A DNA stretch of 64,000 bases from Sphingomonas sp. (GTDB taxonomy: Bacteria; Pseudomonadota; Alphaproteobacteria; Sphingomonadales; Sphingomonadaceae): NCBI GenBank assembly GCA_021732445.1, contig JAKFUZ010000001.1, positions 1 to 64,000 on the forward strand. The letters run 5' to 3'. How positions within the stretch are numbered: the stretch's first letter is position 1; every line of letters begins with the position of its first letter. A program made the position numbers and the translations under genes. Positions 8,795 to 17,826 of this stretch are shown here, in pieces. Under the pieces are notes generated by a model. The model had not been told where the DNA came from. It did not search any database and saw only the letters and a list, made by a program, of their open reading frames with translations.

Positions 8795-9318
8795 TATCGC
8801 TCCTGTGGCGCCCCGTTCTGAGCAAGGGCTGCGCCCTGATATCGCGGGTCGCTGCTTACCTCTCGTACTGCCCAGGCGGGCGGCTGCAAAGCCCTAAGCC
8901 CGGCATCGTCAGGCCATTCGATTTCGCAAAGTTCAAGCGGGGCGAGCGCACCGTCGAAGACGTCGAGGCTGAAGCTCGCGCCGCAATCGATGAGCAGATA
9001 GCGGCGCTTGGCCAGGGCCGCCGCCGGGAGCGCCGCGAACACGGCATATTCGGCCGCGGTCAGATAAGCGGTAACGATGGGCCGGGCGAGCGGATCGGCG
9101 GCGTCATATTTCTTGGTGAGCTTCAGCGCGCAGGCGCCGGATACTGCGGTCATCCGCCGCAGCCTCAGCCTCGTACCGGTTATGTAGCGGTCCTCGATCA
9201 GCACCGTCGGCACTTCGGCAAGCGCGGGCCGCCGGGCCGGGTCAACCAGCCAGCGGCGTTCGCGCTCGATATGTGCATATTTGGGCGCTTCGGCCTCGCC
9301 GCAGGCGGTGCGGATCAC
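8794..9318 (-). CDS. CYTH-domain protein (triphosphate tunnel metalloenzyme-like)
   Basis: Encodes 174 residues from a GTG at 9318 that overlaps the ribBA stop by four bases (GTGA). [10 protein letters not shown] near residue 17 is the CYTH signature (ExExR/K), and alternating charged strands such as [21 protein letters not shown] and ELCEIEW complete the tunnel. CYTH enzymes hydrolyse inorganic triphosphate or other organic triphosphates, or cyclise ATP. No CHAD domain is attached, and the substrate is unknown. It sits inside the riboflavin operon between ribBA and ribH and is coupled to both, which is unusual and suggests co-regulation, though not necessarily a shared pathway. Confidence 0.85.
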   Translation of the reverse strand: MIRTACGEAEAPKYAHIERERRWLVDPARRPALAEVPTVLIEDRYITGTRLRLRRMTAVSGACALKLTKKYDAADPLARPIVTAYLTAAEYAVFAALPAAALAKRRYLLIDCGASFSLDVFDGALAPLELCEIEWPDDAGLRALQPPAWAVREVSSDPRYQGAALAQNGAPQER

Positions 9319-10616
9319 TCGCCGCCCGTTCCCGGTATCGGCCGTTCGCCAACGATGCTCAGCCCGTAGCCGTCAAGCCCCACCAGCATGTGGTGGGTGT
9401 TGGTCAGCAATATCATGTCGGCCACGCCGAGTTCGGCCAGAATTTGCGCGCCGACGCCATAGTCGCGCAGCTCCTCCACCTCGGGCGCGCCCGCGCTTTT
9501 GCCCTCGGCGCGCAGCTTCATGAAACGTGTGACAAGATCCTTCATCGGCCGGTTGATGACGACGATGACGCCGGCGCCTTCCTCGGCAATCAGCTCCATC
9601 GAGCGTGACAGGAGCCCCGCACGCTGATTGTCTTCGCCAAAGACATCGACGAACATCGACATGGTGTGCATACGCACAAGCGTTGGCTTGTCGGGGTCGA
9701 TCTTGCCCTTCACCAGCGCAATCTGTTCATCGCCCGTGGCCTTGTTGAAAAAGGTCATCGCGCGCCAGTCGCCGCCCCACTTGCTGTGGAACGCCATTTC
9801 CGCCCGCTTCTCAACGAGATGGTCGTGGCGGCGGCGATAGGCGATCAGGTCGCGGATCGTGCCGATCTTGAGCTTGTGGAGCCGCGCAAAGCCGATCAGG
9901 TCGTCGAGCCGGGCCATCGACCCGTCGTCGTTCATGATTTCGCAAATCACGCCAGACGGGTTCAGCCCGGCGAGGCGCGACACATCCACCGCCGCCTCGG
10001 TATGCCCGGCCCGCACGAGCACACCGCCGTCGCGCGCGACCAGCGGAAAGACGTGGCCGGGCGTCACAATCTCGTCCTTGCCCTTTGATGCGTCGATGGC
10101 GACGGCAACGGTGCGGGCCCGGTCGGCGGCCGAAATGCCGGTTGTCACCCCGTCGCGCGCCTCGATCGAGACGGTGAAGGCGGTTTCGTGCCGGGTGCCG
10201 TTGTGGCGGCTCATCAGGTCGAGGCCGAGCTGGTCCACCCGTGCCTTGTGGAGCGCCAGGCAAATGAGGCCGCGGCCGTGCGTTGCCATGAAGTTGATGG
10301 CGTCTGGTGTAGCCATTTGTGCCGGAATGATGAGGTCGCCCTCATTCTCGCGGTCTTCATCATCGACAAGAATGAACATGCGCCCGTTGCGCGCCTCGTC
10401 GATTATCTCCTCGATGGGCACCAGCGCCGGGGCGTCATCGCTGTCGAACAGGACGCGTTCAAGCTTGCGCAGCGTGTCGGCGGTCGGGTTCCAGTCGGGC
10501 GAGTCGAGGTCGCGCAAACTGTTGGCGTGGAGCCCGGCGGCGCGGGCAAGACCAGAGCGGGACATGCCACCCTGCGTGACGAGGCCGCGAACGCGGCTGA
10601 TAAGATCGATGCTCAT
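9315..10616 (-). CDS. ribB: HTH domain fused to 3,4-dihydroxy-2-butanone-4-phosphate synthase and a GTP cyclohydrolase II-like domain
   Basis: Encodes 433 residues. Residues 1-60 form a helix-turn-helix-like segment (GMSRSGLARAAGLHANSLRD) ahead of DSPDWNPTADTLRKLERVL, resembling Xre-type domains. RibB follows (about 70-275) with the acidic loop DDEDRENEGDL, ATHGRGLICLAL and GHTEAAVDVSRLAG; it makes the four-carbon riboflavin precursor from ribulose 5-phosphate. The C-terminal domain (about 285-430) resembles RibA, but the zinc-cysteine cluster is missing (VRMHTMSMFVDVFG occupies its place), so it is probably not a working cyclohydrolase. An in-frame ATG at 10625 is an alternative start. A nested palindrome lies directly upstream. 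CYTH and ribH follow in coupled order. Confidence 0.92.
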   Translation of the reverse strand: MSIDLISRVRGLVTQGGMSRSGLARAAGLHANSLRDLDSPDWNPTADTLRKLERVLFDSDDAPALVPIEEIIDEARNGRMFILVDDEDRENEGDLIIPAQMATPDAINFMATHGRGLICLALHKARVDQLGLDLMSRHNGTRHETAFTVSIEARDGVTTGISAADRARTVAVAIDASKGKDEIVTPGHVFPLVARDGGVLVRAGHTEAAVDVSRLAGLNPSGVICEIMNDDGSMARLDDLIGFARLHKLKIGTIRDLIAYRRRHDHLVEKRAEMAFHSKWGGDWRAMTFFNKATGDEQIALVKGKIDPDKPTLVRMHTMSMFVDVFGEDNQRAGLLSRSMELIAEEGAGVIVVINRPMKDLVTRFMKLRAEGKSAGAPEVEELRDYGVGAQILAELGVADMILLTNTHHMLVGLDGYGLSIVGERPIPGTGGE

Positions 10617-10630
10617 GCGACGCATAAATC

Positions 10631-10674
10631 ACACCACAATGTGATTGTCAACATCACAAACCACATTGTGGTGT
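10631..10674. promoter_or_regulatory. Nested palindrome between ribE and ribBA, candidate operator
   Basis: Two perfect 13-bp inverted arms, ACACCACAATGTG at 10631-10643 and its complement at 10662-10674, enclose 18 bases. A second palindrome, TGTGAT at 10640-10645 and ATCACA at 10653-10658, overlaps them. The element fills almost the whole ribE-ribBA gap and is AT-rich against a GC-rich background. There is no run of T after it in the direction of transcription, so a terminator is less likely than a protein-binding site. The regulator is unknown; the HTH part of RibBA is one candidate. Confidence 0.6.
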
Positions 10675-11307
10675 TTAGGCGTGCGCCGCAATCCATTGGC
10701 GCTGCTGTTCCATTCGCGCGAGATAGCGGGCCAGCACGTCGATTTCGATGTTGACTGCCTGCCCCGGCGCCAGCCCGCCAAGCGTGGTGACCGATTGCGT
10801 GTGCGGAATGATGTTCACTGAAAAATGCGCGCCTCCGGCCTGATCGGTCACCTGATTGACGGTCAGCGACACACCGTCGATCGTAACCGATCCCTTGCTG
10901 GCGAGAAACGGGGCCAGCGCATCGTCGACGCCAATGCCGATCCGCTTTGAATCGCCGTCCGCGCAGACGCCAATCACCTCGCCGAAGCCATCGACATGCC
11001 CCGTCACAATATGGCCGCCCAGTTCGTCGCCAAGCTTCATCGCGCGTTCCAGGTTAAGGCGGCGGCCCGCAGACCACTGGCCTTGCGCAGAGCGGCTTAT
11101 CGTTTCGTGCGAGACATCGGCGGCAAACCAGTTGCTGGTTCCATCATGGCCCTTGTCGATGACGGTCAGGCACACGCCCGAACACGCGATGGACGCGCCA
11201 AGATCGACCAGCGCCATGTCATAGCCTGTGCGCACGACGATGCGCCTGTCGCCGGCTTCCTCGACCCGCTCGATGGTGCCAATATCGGTGATGATGCCGG
11301 TGAACAT
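10675..11307 (-). CDS. ribE: Riboflavin synthase, alpha subunit
   Basis: Encodes 210 residues starting MFTGIITDIGTIERVEE, the invariant N-terminus of riboflavin synthase. Two lumazine-binding repeats are visible: the first around SGVCLTVIDKG, ending AMKLGDELGGHIVTGHVDG, and the second around DGVSLTVNQV and IPHTQSVTTLG. The enzyme dismutates two lumazine molecules to riboflavin. It starts 4 bases after ribD, so the two are co-transcribed, and is followed by the nested palindrome before ribBA. Confidence 0.96.
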   Translation of the reverse strand: MFTGIITDIGTIERVEEAGDRRIVVRTGYDMALVDLGASIACSGVCLTVIDKGHDGTSNWFAADVSHETISRSAQGQWSAGRRLNLERAMKLGDELGGHIVTGHVDGFGEVIGVCADGDSKRIGIGVDDALAPFLASKGSVTIDGVSLTVNQVTDQAGGAHFSVNIIPHTQSVTTLGGLAPGQAVNIEIDVLARYLARMEQQRQWIAAHA

Positions 11308-11311
11308 GCGA

Positions 11312-12298
11312 TTATCCCTGCTGTGTTTCGTAGACCTCAAGCCGGTCGTCGCCAAGCATGCGTGAGTCGGCAAGCTGCCAGCGGCCATGCGCGTCCGCAA
11401 GCTTTTCCAGACCGATATCGCCAAGCGCCGGCTTGCCCGCGCCCAGCAACACCGGCGCGCGGTACAGCAGCAGCCGGTCGACCAGCCCGGCGCGCACAAA
11501 AGCCGCCGCGGCACCGGCGCCGCCCTCCACCAGCACCTCGTTCACCGCCTCAAGCGCGCCGATGGCGGCGGGTGTCGCGACGGCCGTCCAGCCCGGCGGT
11601 GCTGTGCCGTGCGTCAGCAGCAGGCGCTGGGGCGCGCGCGCTTCCAGCCCTGGCAGCCGCACATCTAGGCGGGGCGCGTCGGCCGCAAATGTGCCGCGCC
11701 CGACCAGGATGGCGTCATGGCGGCACCGTTCAACATGCGTGTGCGCGCGCGCCACCGCGCCGGTGATCCACTGGCTTTCGCCACTTGCGGTCGCGATACA
11801 GCCGTCGAGCGACATCGCCAGTTTCAGCGTTACCGCAGGCCGGCCAAGCCGCTGGCGGGTGAGGAAGCCGCGCATCGAGCGCTCGGCGTCGGCGCGGCGC
11901 AGCCCCGGCTCGACCGCGATTCCTGCCGCCGCCAGCAGCGCAAAACCGCGCCCGTCGATCTTGGGAAACGGGTCTTGCAGCGCGGCCACCACCCGCGTGA
12001 CGCCGCTTTCGATGAGCACGTCGGCACAGGCCGGCCCGCGCCCGCCGCGCACGGAGCAGGGTTCAAGCGTAACATAAGCAGTGCCGCCGCGCGCCGCAGC
12101 TCCAGCTTGGGCGAGCGCCATTGCTTCGGCGTGCGGCCGGCCGCCGGGCTGCGTCCAGCCTTGCCCGACGACCTTGTCATCCTTCACGATGACGCAGCCC
12201 ACACTTGGGTTGGGTGCGGTCTGCCCGCGGCCGCGCTCGCCAAGCGCCAGGGCCGCGCCCATGGCCTGCCAGTCGCTTATGGCCCGCCGCTGGCGCAT
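11312..12298 (-). CDS. ribD: Bifunctional diaminohydroxyphosphoribosylaminopyrimidine deaminase / 5-amino-6-(5-phosphoribosylamino)uracil reductase
   Basis: Encodes 328 residues. The N-terminal cytidine-deaminase-like domain has TAPNPSVGCVIV, the zinc-site GGRPHAEAMAL and LEPCSVRGGRGPACAD, which keeps both cysteine ligands although the more usual PCxHxGxTPPC spacing is altered. The C-terminal reductase domain begins TLKLAMSLDGCIATASGESQ and includes DAILVGRGTFAADAP. It carries out steps two and three of riboflavin synthesis. Start at 12298 fits the family; a longer frame upstream enters the preceding gene. It is followed closely by ribE. Confidence 0.95.
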   Translation of the reverse strand: MRQRRAISDWQAMGAALALGERGRGQTAPNPSVGCVIVKDDKVVGQGWTQPGGRPHAEAMALAQAGAAARGGTAYVTLEPCSVRGGRGPACADVLIESGVTRVVAALQDPFPKIDGRGFALLAAAGIAVEPGLRRADAERSMRGFLTRQRLGRPAVTLKLAMSLDGCIATASGESQWITGAVARAHTHVERCRHDAILVGRGTFAADAPRLDVRLPGLEARAPQRLLLTHGTAPPGWTAVATPAAIGALEAVNEVLVEGGAGAAAAFVRAGLVDRLLLYRAPVLLGAGKPALGDIGLEKLADAHGRWQLADSRMLGDDRLEVYETQQG

Positions 12299-12309
12299 CG
12301 CAGCGCTGC

Positions 12310-12657
12310 TCAGAGGCCCCAGGCTTTCAGCTTGTCGTCCAGTTTCTTGAATTCGGCCTGCCGCGCCTTTTGCAGCTTGTCCAGTTCGGCCTTTTCCCGG
12401 GCTCGGGCGACCGAATCGAGCTTTTGCTGGGCGATGATCTGCCCATCGGAGCGGTCGGCCGGCCATTGCTGCACATAGATTATCTCGCGCCTATAGGGCC
12501 GGGCCTGATGCGAATCATGCACAAAACCCGCAACAATAACGCCGGTGACCACCATCGCTATCACCAGAAACACCAATTCATACCGCGACCGGTGCCTGAG
12601 AAAGACCCTAAGGTCGCGAATCGCATGAAATGGCGAGAAGCGCGCAAAATATGACAT
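12310..12657 (-). CDS. Small single-pass membrane protein with coiled-coil tail, function unknown
   Basis: Encodes 115 residues. A cytoplasmic basic start (about 1-27) leads to one membrane helix (about 28-46, LVFLVIAMVVTGVIVAGFV). The region after it (about 70-110) is rich in Lys, Glu, Ala and Gln and should form a charged helix or coiled coil (KAELDKLQKARQAEFKKL). I do not recognise the family. It lies 11 bases before ribD on the same strand and 87 bases after gltX, so it may be the first gene of the riboflavin transcript. Confidence 0.75.
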   Translation of the reverse strand: MSYFARFSPFHAIRDLRVFLRHRSRYELVFLVIAMVVTGVIVAGFVHDSHQARPYRREIIYVQQWPADRSDGQIIAQQKLDSVARAREKAELDKLQKARQAEFKKLDDKLKAWGL

Positions 12658-12744
12658 GGATAGAGACGATAAGCCGGATGCCGCGCGCGCGCCAGCCCCT
12701 CGTTGGGCGGCGCCGGCGCCGGTTTTGGCGCCGTGCCGGCCGGG

Positions 12745-14070
12745 TCAGCCTCGCAACCGGCGCACCGCCCGGTCGCGGCCGATCAGCGGCAGCAACGCCG
12801 CCATGTCGGGGCCATGATCGAGCCCGGTCAGCGCCTGCCGCAGCGGCAGGAACAGCGCCTTGCCGGTACGCCCGCTTTTTGCCTTCAGCGCAGCGGTCAG
12901 CGCGTGCCATGGGCTGTCGGACCAGTCGAGCCCCTCGGCAAGCATCGCCGCCTGCGCCAGAAAGTCGGCATCGTCGGCACGCCGCTCGGCCGTCACTGGA
13001 CCCTCAACCACGCGCCACCAACCGGCTGCGTCGCTGATCCGAGACAGGTTGGGCCGAATGGCGCCCCATGCGGCTTCGTCCATCCCGGCCGGCAGCGCGC
13101 CCGCCACGCGCGCGAACGGAAATTGATGGACGATCTTGGCGTTGAGCGCGGCCAGCTCGCCTTCGTCGAAGCGCGCCGGGGCACGGCTGAACCGGGCAAA
13201 GTCGAAACTGTCGAGCAGCGCGCCGCGCTCCACTAGCGGCTCGACCGGATCGCTCGTGCCCAGCCGTGCGAGCAGGGCGACGATAGTTTCCGGCTCGATG
13301 CCGTCCGCCCGAAACGCCTCGACTCCTACCGAGCCAAGCCGTTTGGAGAGCTTGCCCTCGGCGCCGGTGAGCAGCGCGGCATGGGCAAAATGCGGCGGCG
13401 CCGCGCCCATTGCCTCGAACATCTGGAGCTGGAGTGCGGTGTTCGACACATGATCTTCGCCGCGCACCACATGGGTGATGCCAAGCTCTGCATCGTCAAT
13501 CGCCGAAGGCAGCATATAGAGCCATGATCCGTCGGCGCGGCGGATGACGGGGTCGCTCATGGTGGCTGCGTCAAACTGCTGGGGCCCGCGCACCATATCA
13601 TCCCAACCAATCGGCCGGCCATGGTCGAGCTTGAAGCGCCAGTGCGGCGTCACGCCGCCGGCCTCCAGCGTGGCCCGCGCGGCCTCGCTCAGCTTGAGCG
13701 CTGCCCGGTCATAAACCGGCGGCAGGCCGCGTCCGGCGGCGATCTTGCGTTTCAGGTCGAGCTCCTGCGCTGTCTCATAGGCCGGGTAAATCCGCCCCGC
13801 TGCCACCAGATCTGCAAAGCGCGCCTCGTAGCGCGCAAACCGGGCCGACTGGCGCACCTCGCCATCGGGCGCCAGCCCCAGCCAGGCAAGGTCGGCGCGG
13901 ATGGCATCGACAAAACGCTCGTCGCTGCGCTGTGCGTCGGTATCGTCGATGCGCAGCAGGAAGCACCCGCCGTGCTTTTTCGCCCAAAGCCAGTTGTGGA
14001 GCGCGGCGCGGATGTTGCCGACATGCAGCATGCCGGTGGGTGACGGGGCAAAACGCGTAGTGACGGTCAT
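12745..14070 (-). CDS. gltX: Glutamate--tRNA ligase
   Basis: Encodes 441 residues. The class I HIGH-type motif is in [20 protein letters not shown] and the KMSKS-type motif in KLSKRLGS. The glutamate pocket LLRIDDTD follows the first motif. The enzyme charges tRNA with glutamate. The length is that of the shorter alphaproteobacterial GltX forms, of which genomes often carry two; whether this copy acts on tRNA-Glu or tRNA-Gln cannot be decided here, although a tRNA-Gln gene lies elsewhere in the window. Start at 14070 gives the family N-terminus [13 protein letters not shown]. Confidence 0.94.
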   Translation of the reverse strand: MTVTTRFAPSPTGMLHVGNIRAALHNWLWAKKHGGCFLLRIDDTDAQRSDERFVDAIRADLAWLGLAPDGEVRQSARFARYEARFADLVAAGRIYPAYETAQELDLKRKIAAGRGLPPVYDRAALKLSEAARATLEAGGVTPHWRFKLDHGRPIGWDDMVRGPQQFDAATMSDPVIRRADGSWLYMLPSAIDDAELGITHVVRGEDHVSNTALQLQMFEAMGAAPPHFAHAALLTGAEGKLSKRLGSVGVEAFRADGIEPETIVALLARLGTSDPVEPLVERGALLDSFDFARFSRAPARFDEGELAALNAKIVHQFPFARVAGALPAGMDEAAWGAIRPNLSRISDAAGWWRVVEGPVTAERRADDADFLAQAAMLAEGLDWSDSPWHALTAALKAKSGRTGKALFLPLRQALTGLDHGPDMAALLPLIGRDRAVRRLRG

Positions 14071-14172
14071 GCCCGCTTCGTTAGGCCGTGGGTTCGCGTG
14101 CCGCAATGCCCCCTTTGCGTTCCCCGAATCGCCGCTTTATGGGAAGGGGATCAGTGCTGGGGACGATGCGCA

Positions 14173-15108
14173 ATGAAATTGATGACCGGCAATGCCAACC
14201 TGCCTTTGGCCCGCGATGTCGCACGCTATCTTGACCTCAGCCTGACAGATGCCAGCGTGCGCCGTTTCGCCGACGAAGAAGTTTTCGTAGAAATCCACGA
14301 AAATGTGCGCGGCGAAGACGTATTCGTGCTGCAATCGACGGGCTATCCGGCAAACGACAATCTGATGGAGCTGCTGATCTGCATCGACGCGCTGAGGCGT
14401 GCCTCGGCCAAGCGGATCACCGCGGTGATCCCTTATTTCGGCTATGCCCGGCAGGATCGCAAATCCGGCTCGCGCACGCCGATTTCGGCCAAGCTGGTCG
14501 CCAATCTCATTACCGTGGCCGGTGCCAACCGGGTGCTGTCGATTGATCTGCATGCCGGACAAATCCAGGGTTTTTTCGATATCCCGACCGATAATCTGTT
14601 CGCTGCACCGGTGATGTCGGCAGATATCGTCGCGCGCTATGGCGGGCGCAACCTGATGGTCGTGTCACCCGATGTCGGCGGCGTGGTGCGCGCGCGCGCG
14701 CTTGCCAAGCGGCTCGACAACGCGCCGCTCGCCATTGTCGACAAGCGTCGCGAACGCGCGGGCGAATCGGAAGTGATGAACATCATCGGCGATGTCGAGG
14801 GGCGGTTCTGCGTGCTGATCGACGACATGGTCGATTCCGCCGGCACCTTGTGCAACGCGGCCGCCGCGCTGAAACAGGCGGGCGCGGCTGACGTCGTCGC
14901 TTATTGCACCCACGGCGTGCTGTCGGGCGGGGCGGTCGCGCGGGTCGAAAGCTCGGCGCTCTTGGAACTGGTGATTACCGATTCGATCGGCCAGCATGAT
15001 GTCATCAAGGACGCCAAACGCATCCGCCACCTGACCATCGCCCCGCTGCTGGCCGAGGCGATCAAGCGCATTGCGGACGAAACAAGCGTGTCGTCGCTGT
15101 TTGATTGA
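14173..15108 (+). CDS. prs: Ribose-phosphate pyrophosphokinase
   Basis: Encodes 311 residues, the usual length. [20 protein letters not shown] (flexible ATP loop region), [32 protein letters not shown] and the PRPP-binding loop [13 protein letters not shown] are all conserved. It makes PRPP from ribose 5-phosphate and ATP for nucleotide, histidine and tryptophan synthesis. The ATG at 14173 starts [13 protein letters not shown], matching the family; the region back to 14098 has no similarity. It is divergent from gltX with about 100 bases between. Confidence 0.95.
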   Translation: MKLMTGNANLPLARDVARYLDLSLTDASVRRFADEEVFVEIHENVRGEDVFVLQSTGYPANDNLMELLICIDALRRASAKRITAVIPYFGYARQDRKSGSRTPISAKLVANLITVAGANRVLSIDLHAGQIQGFFDIPTDNLFAAPVMSADIVARYGGRNLMVVSPDVGGVVRARALAKRLDNAPLAIVDKRRERAGESEVMNIIGDVEGRFCVLIDDMVDSAGTLCNAAAALKQAGAADVVAYCTHGVLSGGAVARVESSALLELVITDSIGQHDVIKDAKRIRHLTIAPLLAEAIKRIADETSVSSLFD

Positions 15109-15183
15109 GGGGGACAACGACCCGGCTTTCACCCAAAGATCCGGCGGCGGCCGCCGTTGAGGGAGGCCAAGGCCGAGCGCGCG

Positions 15184-15696
15184 TTAAGCCTGCTCCATCG
15201 CCCCGCGCGACACCCTGACGCCCGCCATTTCGCGCCGTTTCAGCTCGGCCTTCAGCAGCTCGGGCCGGGGCGCGACCAGAAAGCCGAAGCTCACCGTGCC
15301 GTCCTTCGTTTCCACCACATGGTGCAGCCGGTGTGCCTGGACGATGCGCTTCATGTAATTGGAGCGCGGCACATAGCCCGTTGCCACGCGCCGGTGGACG
15401 ATGATGTCGTGGAAGCCCAGATAAATCGCGCCATAAGCGGCAATCCCCGCGCCCACCCATGTCGCCCATGTGCCCCAGGTGCCGCTCGTGCCCAGCAGCA
15501 GCAGGGCGATCGATGGCGTCGCGAAAATCACGAAATAGGCGTCGTTCAGTTCCCAAAACCCGGTGCGCGGGGCATGGTGGCTCTTGTGCAGAAACCAGCC
15601 CGGCCCGTGCATCACCCAGCGGTGCGCCACATAGGCAACGCCTTCCATCGCGGCGACGGTGAGCAGGAACAGGCCAAGGCCAGCGAGTATCGACAT
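15184..15696 (-). CDS. crtZ: Beta-carotene hydroxylase, CrtZ-type (fatty acid hydroxylase superfamily)
   Basis: Encodes 170 residues with three to four membrane helices and the four histidine clusters of di-iron membrane hydroxylases: HRWVMHG, HKSHHAP, HDIIVHRR and HRLHH. GPGWFLHKSHHAPRTGFWELND is characteristic of CrtZ, which adds 3-hydroxyl groups to beta-carotene to give zeaxanthin, consistent with yellow-pigmented sphingomonads. No other carotenoid genes are in the window. Start at 15696 was chosen at MSILAGLGLF, the beginning of the first helix; the longer frame adds proline-rich sequence without similarity. Confidence 0.9.
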   Translation of the reverse strand: MSILAGLGLFLLTVAAMEGVAYVAHRWVMHGPGWFLHKSHHAPRTGFWELNDAYFVIFATPSIALLLLGTSGTWGTWATWVGAGIAAYGAIYLGFHDIIVHRRVATGYVPRSNYMKRIVQAHRLHHVVETKDGTVSFGFLVAPRPELLKAELKRREMAGVRVSRGAMEQA

Positions 15697-15831
15697 GGCA
15701 CCCGATATAGCGCCGCGCGGCGGCAATGGCGAGAGCGCAGCGCACCCATCCGCCACTGGATTCGCGGGCCGCACTGTGCTTTAGCCAGCGCGTCCTGTTT
15801 CTTTCTGTCCGCACGAGGCTAGAGCCATCCC

Positions 15832-17031
15832 ATGAACATCCACGAATATCAGGCCAAAGAGCTGCTCGCGACGTTCGGCGTGCCGGTGCCGGCGGGCTTT
15901 GCCGCGATGAGCGTGGACGCGGCCGTTGAGGCGGCGAGCAAACTGCCCGGTCCGCTTTATGTGGTAAAGGCGCAGATCCATGCCGGCGGCCGCGGCAAGG
16001 GCAAGTTCAAGGAGCTGGGGCCAGACGCCAAGGGCGGGGTTCGCTTGGCCAAAACGCCGGAGGAGGTGCGCGCCGCCGCCACCGATATGCTCGGCAACAC
16101 GTTGGTCACGATCCAGACCGGCGAGCACGGCAAGCAGGTCAACCGGCTGTACGTGACCGACGGCGTCGATATCGACCGAGAATTCTACCTCGCCCTGCTC
16201 GTCAACCGCGCAACCGGCCGCATTGGCATGGTCGTCTCCACCGAAGGCGGTGTCGACATCGAAACAGTCGCGCACGACACGCCGGAGAAAATCCACACCA
16301 TCGACATTGATCCGGCGACCGGATTCATGCCGCATCACGGGCGCAGCGTGGCAGCGGCGCTGTGCCTGTCGGGCGATCTCGCCAAGCAGGCCGCCGCGAC
16401 TGCCTCAAAACTTTATGACGCGTTTCTGGGCACGGACGCGGCGCAGATCGAGATCAACCCGCTTGCCGTGACGAAGGATGGGAAGTTGCTGGTGCTCGAC
16501 GCCAAGGTCGGCTTCGATTCGAACGCGATGTTCCGCCACAAGGAGTTGCTGGCGCTGCGCGACGAGACGGAGGAAGACCCCGCAGAGCTCGAAGCGTCGA
16601 AGTACGATCTTGCCTATATCAAGCTCGATGGCGATATCGGCTGCATGGTGAACGGCGCGGGCCTTGCCATGGCGACGATGGACATCATCAAGCTGAACGG
16701 CATGTTCCCCGCCAATTTCCTCGATGTGGGCGGCGGCGCGAGCAAGGAAAAGGTGACGGCGGCGTTCAAGATCATCCTCGCTGACCCGAATGTGAAGGGC
16801 ATTCTCGTCAACATCTTTGGCGGCATCATGAAGTGCGACATCATCGCCGATGGCATTGTCGCAGCGGCGAAGGAAGTGAATTTGTCGGTACCGCTCGTCG
16901 TCCGGCTGGAAGGCACCAATGTGGAAGCGGGCAAGGCAATCCTCGCCAATTCGGGGCTGGCCATCGTGCCGGCCAATGATCTGGGCGACGCCGCACGGAA
17001 AATTGTGGCGGAGGTGAAGGCGGTGGCGTGA
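15832..17031 (+). CDS. sucC: Succinate--CoA ligase [ADP-forming] subunit beta
   Basis: Encodes 399 residues. [20 protein letters not shown] opens the ATP-grasp domain, [13 protein letters not shown] is the nucleotide loop, IEINPLAV binds metal, and [14 protein letters not shown] lies in the C-terminal CoA-ligase region. With SucD it forms the TCA-cycle enzyme that makes ATP from succinyl-CoA. sucD, its normal neighbour, is not in the window: the next gene is etfB after 45 bases. The missing partner is probably encoded elsewhere. Confidence 0.96.
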   Translation: MNIHEYQAKELLATFGVPVPAGFAAMSVDAAVEAASKLPGPLYVVKAQIHAGGRGKGKFKELGPDAKGGVRLAKTPEEVRAAATDMLGNTLVTIQTGEHGKQVNRLYVTDGVDIDREFYLALLVNRATGRIGMVVSTEGGVDIETVAHDTPEKIHTIDIDPATGFMPHHGRSVAAALCLSGDLAKQAAATASKLYDAFLGTDAAQIEINPLAVTKDGKLLVLDAKVGFDSNAMFRHKELLALRDETEEDPAELEASKYDLAYIKLDGDIGCMVNGAGLAMATMDIIKLNGMFPANFLDVGGGASKEKVTAAFKIILADPNVKGILVNIFGGIMKCDIIADGIVAAAKEVNLSVPLVVRLEGTNVEAGKAILANSGLAIVPANDLGDAARKIVAEVKAVA

Positions 17032-17076
17032 TCCCCTCCCCAGGGCAGGTTTTGGAATACTGGAGTAAAGGACGAC

Positions 17077-17826
17077 ATGAAAATTCTGGTCCCCGTCAAG
17101 CGCGTGCTTGATTACAACGTAAAGCCTCGGGTGAAGGCAGATGGCACGGGCGTTGACCTGGCCAACGTCAAGATGAGCATGAACCCGTTTGACGAAATCG
17201 CGGTCGAAGAAGCGATCCGCCTGCGCGAAAAAGGTGCCGCGACCGAAGTTATCGTCGTGTCGATTGGCGAGGCCAAGGCACAGGAAACGCTGCGCACCGC
17301 GCTCGCCATGGGGGCTGATCGCGCGATCCTGATCGTCAGCGAGGAAAAGGTCGAGCCGCTCGGCGTCGCCAAGCTGCTCGCCAAGGTGGCCGCAGAAGAA
17401 GCGCCCGGCCTCATCATCCTCGGCAAGCAGGCGATTGATGACGACAACAACCAGACCGGGCAAATGCTCGCAGGCCTGCTTGGCTGGGGTCAGGGCACCT
17501 TTGCCAGCGCCGTAGTGGTCGAAGGTGACACTGTTACCGTGACGCGCGAGGTCGATGGCGGGGCGGAGACGGAACGGTTCACCATGCCTGCCATCGTCAC
17601 CACCGACCTGCGCCTCAACGAGCCGCGCTATGCCTCGCTGCCCAACATCATGAAGGCCAAGTCCAAGCCGCTCGCCCAGAAGGCGCCAGCGGATTATGGC
17701 GTGGACGTGGCGCCCCGCCTCACGACGCTAAAGGTAGTGGAGCCGCCCAAGCGGACCGCCGGCATCAAGGTGGCGGACGTCGACGAGCTGGTCGGCAAAC
17801 TGAAAGCAATGGGAGTGGCAAAGTGA
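17077..17826 (+). CDS. etfB: Electron transfer flavoprotein subunit beta
   Basis: Encodes 249 residues starting [20 protein letters not shown]. The AMP-binding loop [20 protein letters not shown] and the recognition helix region [23 protein letters not shown] are conserved. With EtfA it carries electrons from acyl-CoA and other dehydrogenases to ETF:ubiquinone oxidoreductase. It is preceded by a GGAG-type ribosome site (CTGGAGTAAAGG) and its stop overlaps the etfA GTG start by four bases. Confidence 0.96.
   Translation: MKILVPVKRVLDYNVKPRVKADGTGVDLANVKMSMNPFDEIAVEEAIRLREKGAATEVIVVSIGEAKAQETLRTALAMGADRAILIVSEEKVEPLGVAKLLAKVAAEEAPGLIILGKQAIDDDNNQTGQMLAGLLGWGQGTFASAVVVEGDTVTVTREVDGGAETERFTMPAIVTTDLRLNEPRYASLPNIMKAKSKPLAQKAPADYGVDVAPRLTTLKVVEPPKRTAGIKVADVDELVGKLKAMGVAK

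Noticed and set aside
12658-12744. GGCGCC-rich hairpins after gltX as a terminator
   Set aside because: Stable stems can be drawn from repeated GGCGCC, but no U-run follows, and such motifs are common by chance at this GC content.
12299-12745. FMN riboswitch ahead of the riboflavin operon
   Set aside because: The gaps before ribD and before the preceding small gene are 11 and 87 bases, too short and without the conserved RFN-element pattern.
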